Below, one piece after another: positions 63,436 through 64,000 of a DNA stretch of 64,000 nucleotides (positions are counted from its first letter, which is position 1; the number at the start of each line of letters is the position of its first letter). The translations under genes and the position numbers were made by a program. Source of the stretch: Acidimicrobiia bacterium (GTDB lineage Bacteria > Actinomycetota > Acidimicrobiia > Spongiisociales > Spongiisociaceae). The DNA lies in the NCBI GenBank assembly GCA_022827785.1, contig JAJEIM010000022.1, forward strand, positions 1 to 64,000. Reading direction: 5' to 3'. The notes under the pieces were generated by a model that searched no databases, was not told where the DNA came from, and worked only from the letters and a program-made list of their open reading frames with translations.

Positions 63436-64000
63436 GCATTCCATCAACCGAGCTCTGCGCTCGTTACCGGAGGCTGTACGTGCCGGCAGTGTGCGACGCC
63501 CTCTACTGGATGGGACTACGCGAGCAGGTCCTGCCCAGCTACCTGCGACCTCTCTTCCCCGAACAACGCATCGCCGGACTGGCCCATACCGTCCAGGGAG
63601 CGCCCATCGAGCCCTGGGTAAAGCGCGAACCCGGCATCGAGCGGATCACCTCCTACCTGCAGGTGTTCGAGGATCTCACTCCCGACAGCGTGCTTGTGTC
63701 GGTCACTCCGGACACCCACGTGGGGCACCTGGGCGAGCTGTGTTGCAACTCGGCCCGGCAACACGGCTGCGTGGGCGCCATCCTGGACGGCAACCTGCGG
63801 GACATCGAGGGGATCCGGGACATCGGGTTCCAGGTGTTCTACCGGGACCTCTCGCCGCTCAACGCCATCGGGCGCTGGGAGATGGTGGCCTCCCAGGTTC
63901 CGGTGACCATCGGCGACGTCACCGTCCACCCGGGGGACGTGGTTCTGGCCGAGTTCGACGGCATCCTGGTCATCCCCCGCGACGACGCGGAGCGGGTGCT
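63432..64000 (+). CDS. RraA-family (HMG/oxaloacetate aldolase-like) protein, cut by the window end
   Basis: The visible 189 residues have the RraA fold: VPAVCDALYWMG near the start, HLGELCCNSARQHGCVGAILDGNLRDI (from about 98) and VTIGDVTVHPGDVVLAEFDGILVIP. The G-x-L...D-G-x-x-R-D patch holds the Mg site and Arg used by HMG/CHA aldolases. Some RraA proteins are regulators or racemases, so aldol cleavage is only likely. The ATG at 63432 overlaps the peptidase stop by 4 bases. The 3' end lies beyond 64000. Confidence 0.82.
   Translation, partial: MSIPSTELCARYRRLYVPAVCDALYWMGLREQVLPSYLRPLFPEQRIAGLAHTVQGAPIEPWVKREPGIERITSYLQVFEDLTPDSVLVSVTPDTHVGHLGELCCNSARQHGCVGAILDGNLRDIEGIRDIGFQVFYRDLSPLNAIGRWEMVASQVPVTIGDVTVHPGDVVLAEFDGILVIPRDDAERV

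Overview
The window looks like chromosomal DNA of an uncultured high-GC actinobacterium, probably class Acidimicrobiia. This is inferred from the gene content: a formate dehydrogenase and folate C1 operon, cysteine-bearing SLH repeats, Thr/Ala-rich linkers after lipoboxes, many GTG/TTG starts, and tightly overlapping stop/start codons. I saw no rRNA, tRNA, insertion sequence, prophage or CRISPR array.

Positions 105-15006 are a C1 / methylated-osmolyte region. A minus-strand operon runs from fhs (9905) through a VOC protein, a selenocysteine-containing formate dehydrogenase catalytic subunit with an in-frame UGA and a SECIS hairpin, a fused NuoEF-type subunit, a separate iron-sulfur module of the alpha subunit and an MFS carrier to a DmdA/GcvT-like demethylase (519). 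A glycine-betaine-type ABC transporter (proV, proW, proX) is divergent from it across a 25-bp dyad. Two of its subunits are unusual: ProW has a 425-residue membrane extension and ProX has a long Ala/Glu/Met helical spacer. The layout suggests import of a methylated compound, methyl transfer to folate, and oxidation through formate to CO2 with ATP and NADH gain.

Positions 15149-22569 hold PEP carboxylase, an MMPL transporter coupled to an MpaB/Lcp-type oxygenase, and ispH, whose 3' end overlaps the oxygenase gene. Positions 22665-26541 encode an iron(III)-type ABC importer with IdeR/DtxR-like sites. Positions 26633-30862 are a squalene operon (hpnC-hpnD-hpnE plus a polyprenyl synthase) with no squalene-hopene cyclase in view. 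Positions 31150-42116 are mixed: an aldehyde dehydrogenase, a phosphohexomutase, a HicBA module, two secreted unknowns, an M50 protease, a phosphotransferase, a YczE-type membrane protein, an unusual ferredoxin and an SLH-anchored amidase.

Positions 42160-49514 form an oligopeptide-type ABC operon with two near-identical DppB permeases and two hydrolase-like genes at its end. Positions 49619-58483 carry an epimerase, a YgjP-like metalloprotein, a probable Ntn hydrolase, M20 peptidase, a membrane protein and a molybdenum hydroxylase with a fused FAD/[2Fe-2S] subunit. Positions 58584-64000 hold a CocE-type hydrolase and a coupled operon (PNPOx-like, aminotransferase, M20 peptidase, RraA-like) that runs off the window end.
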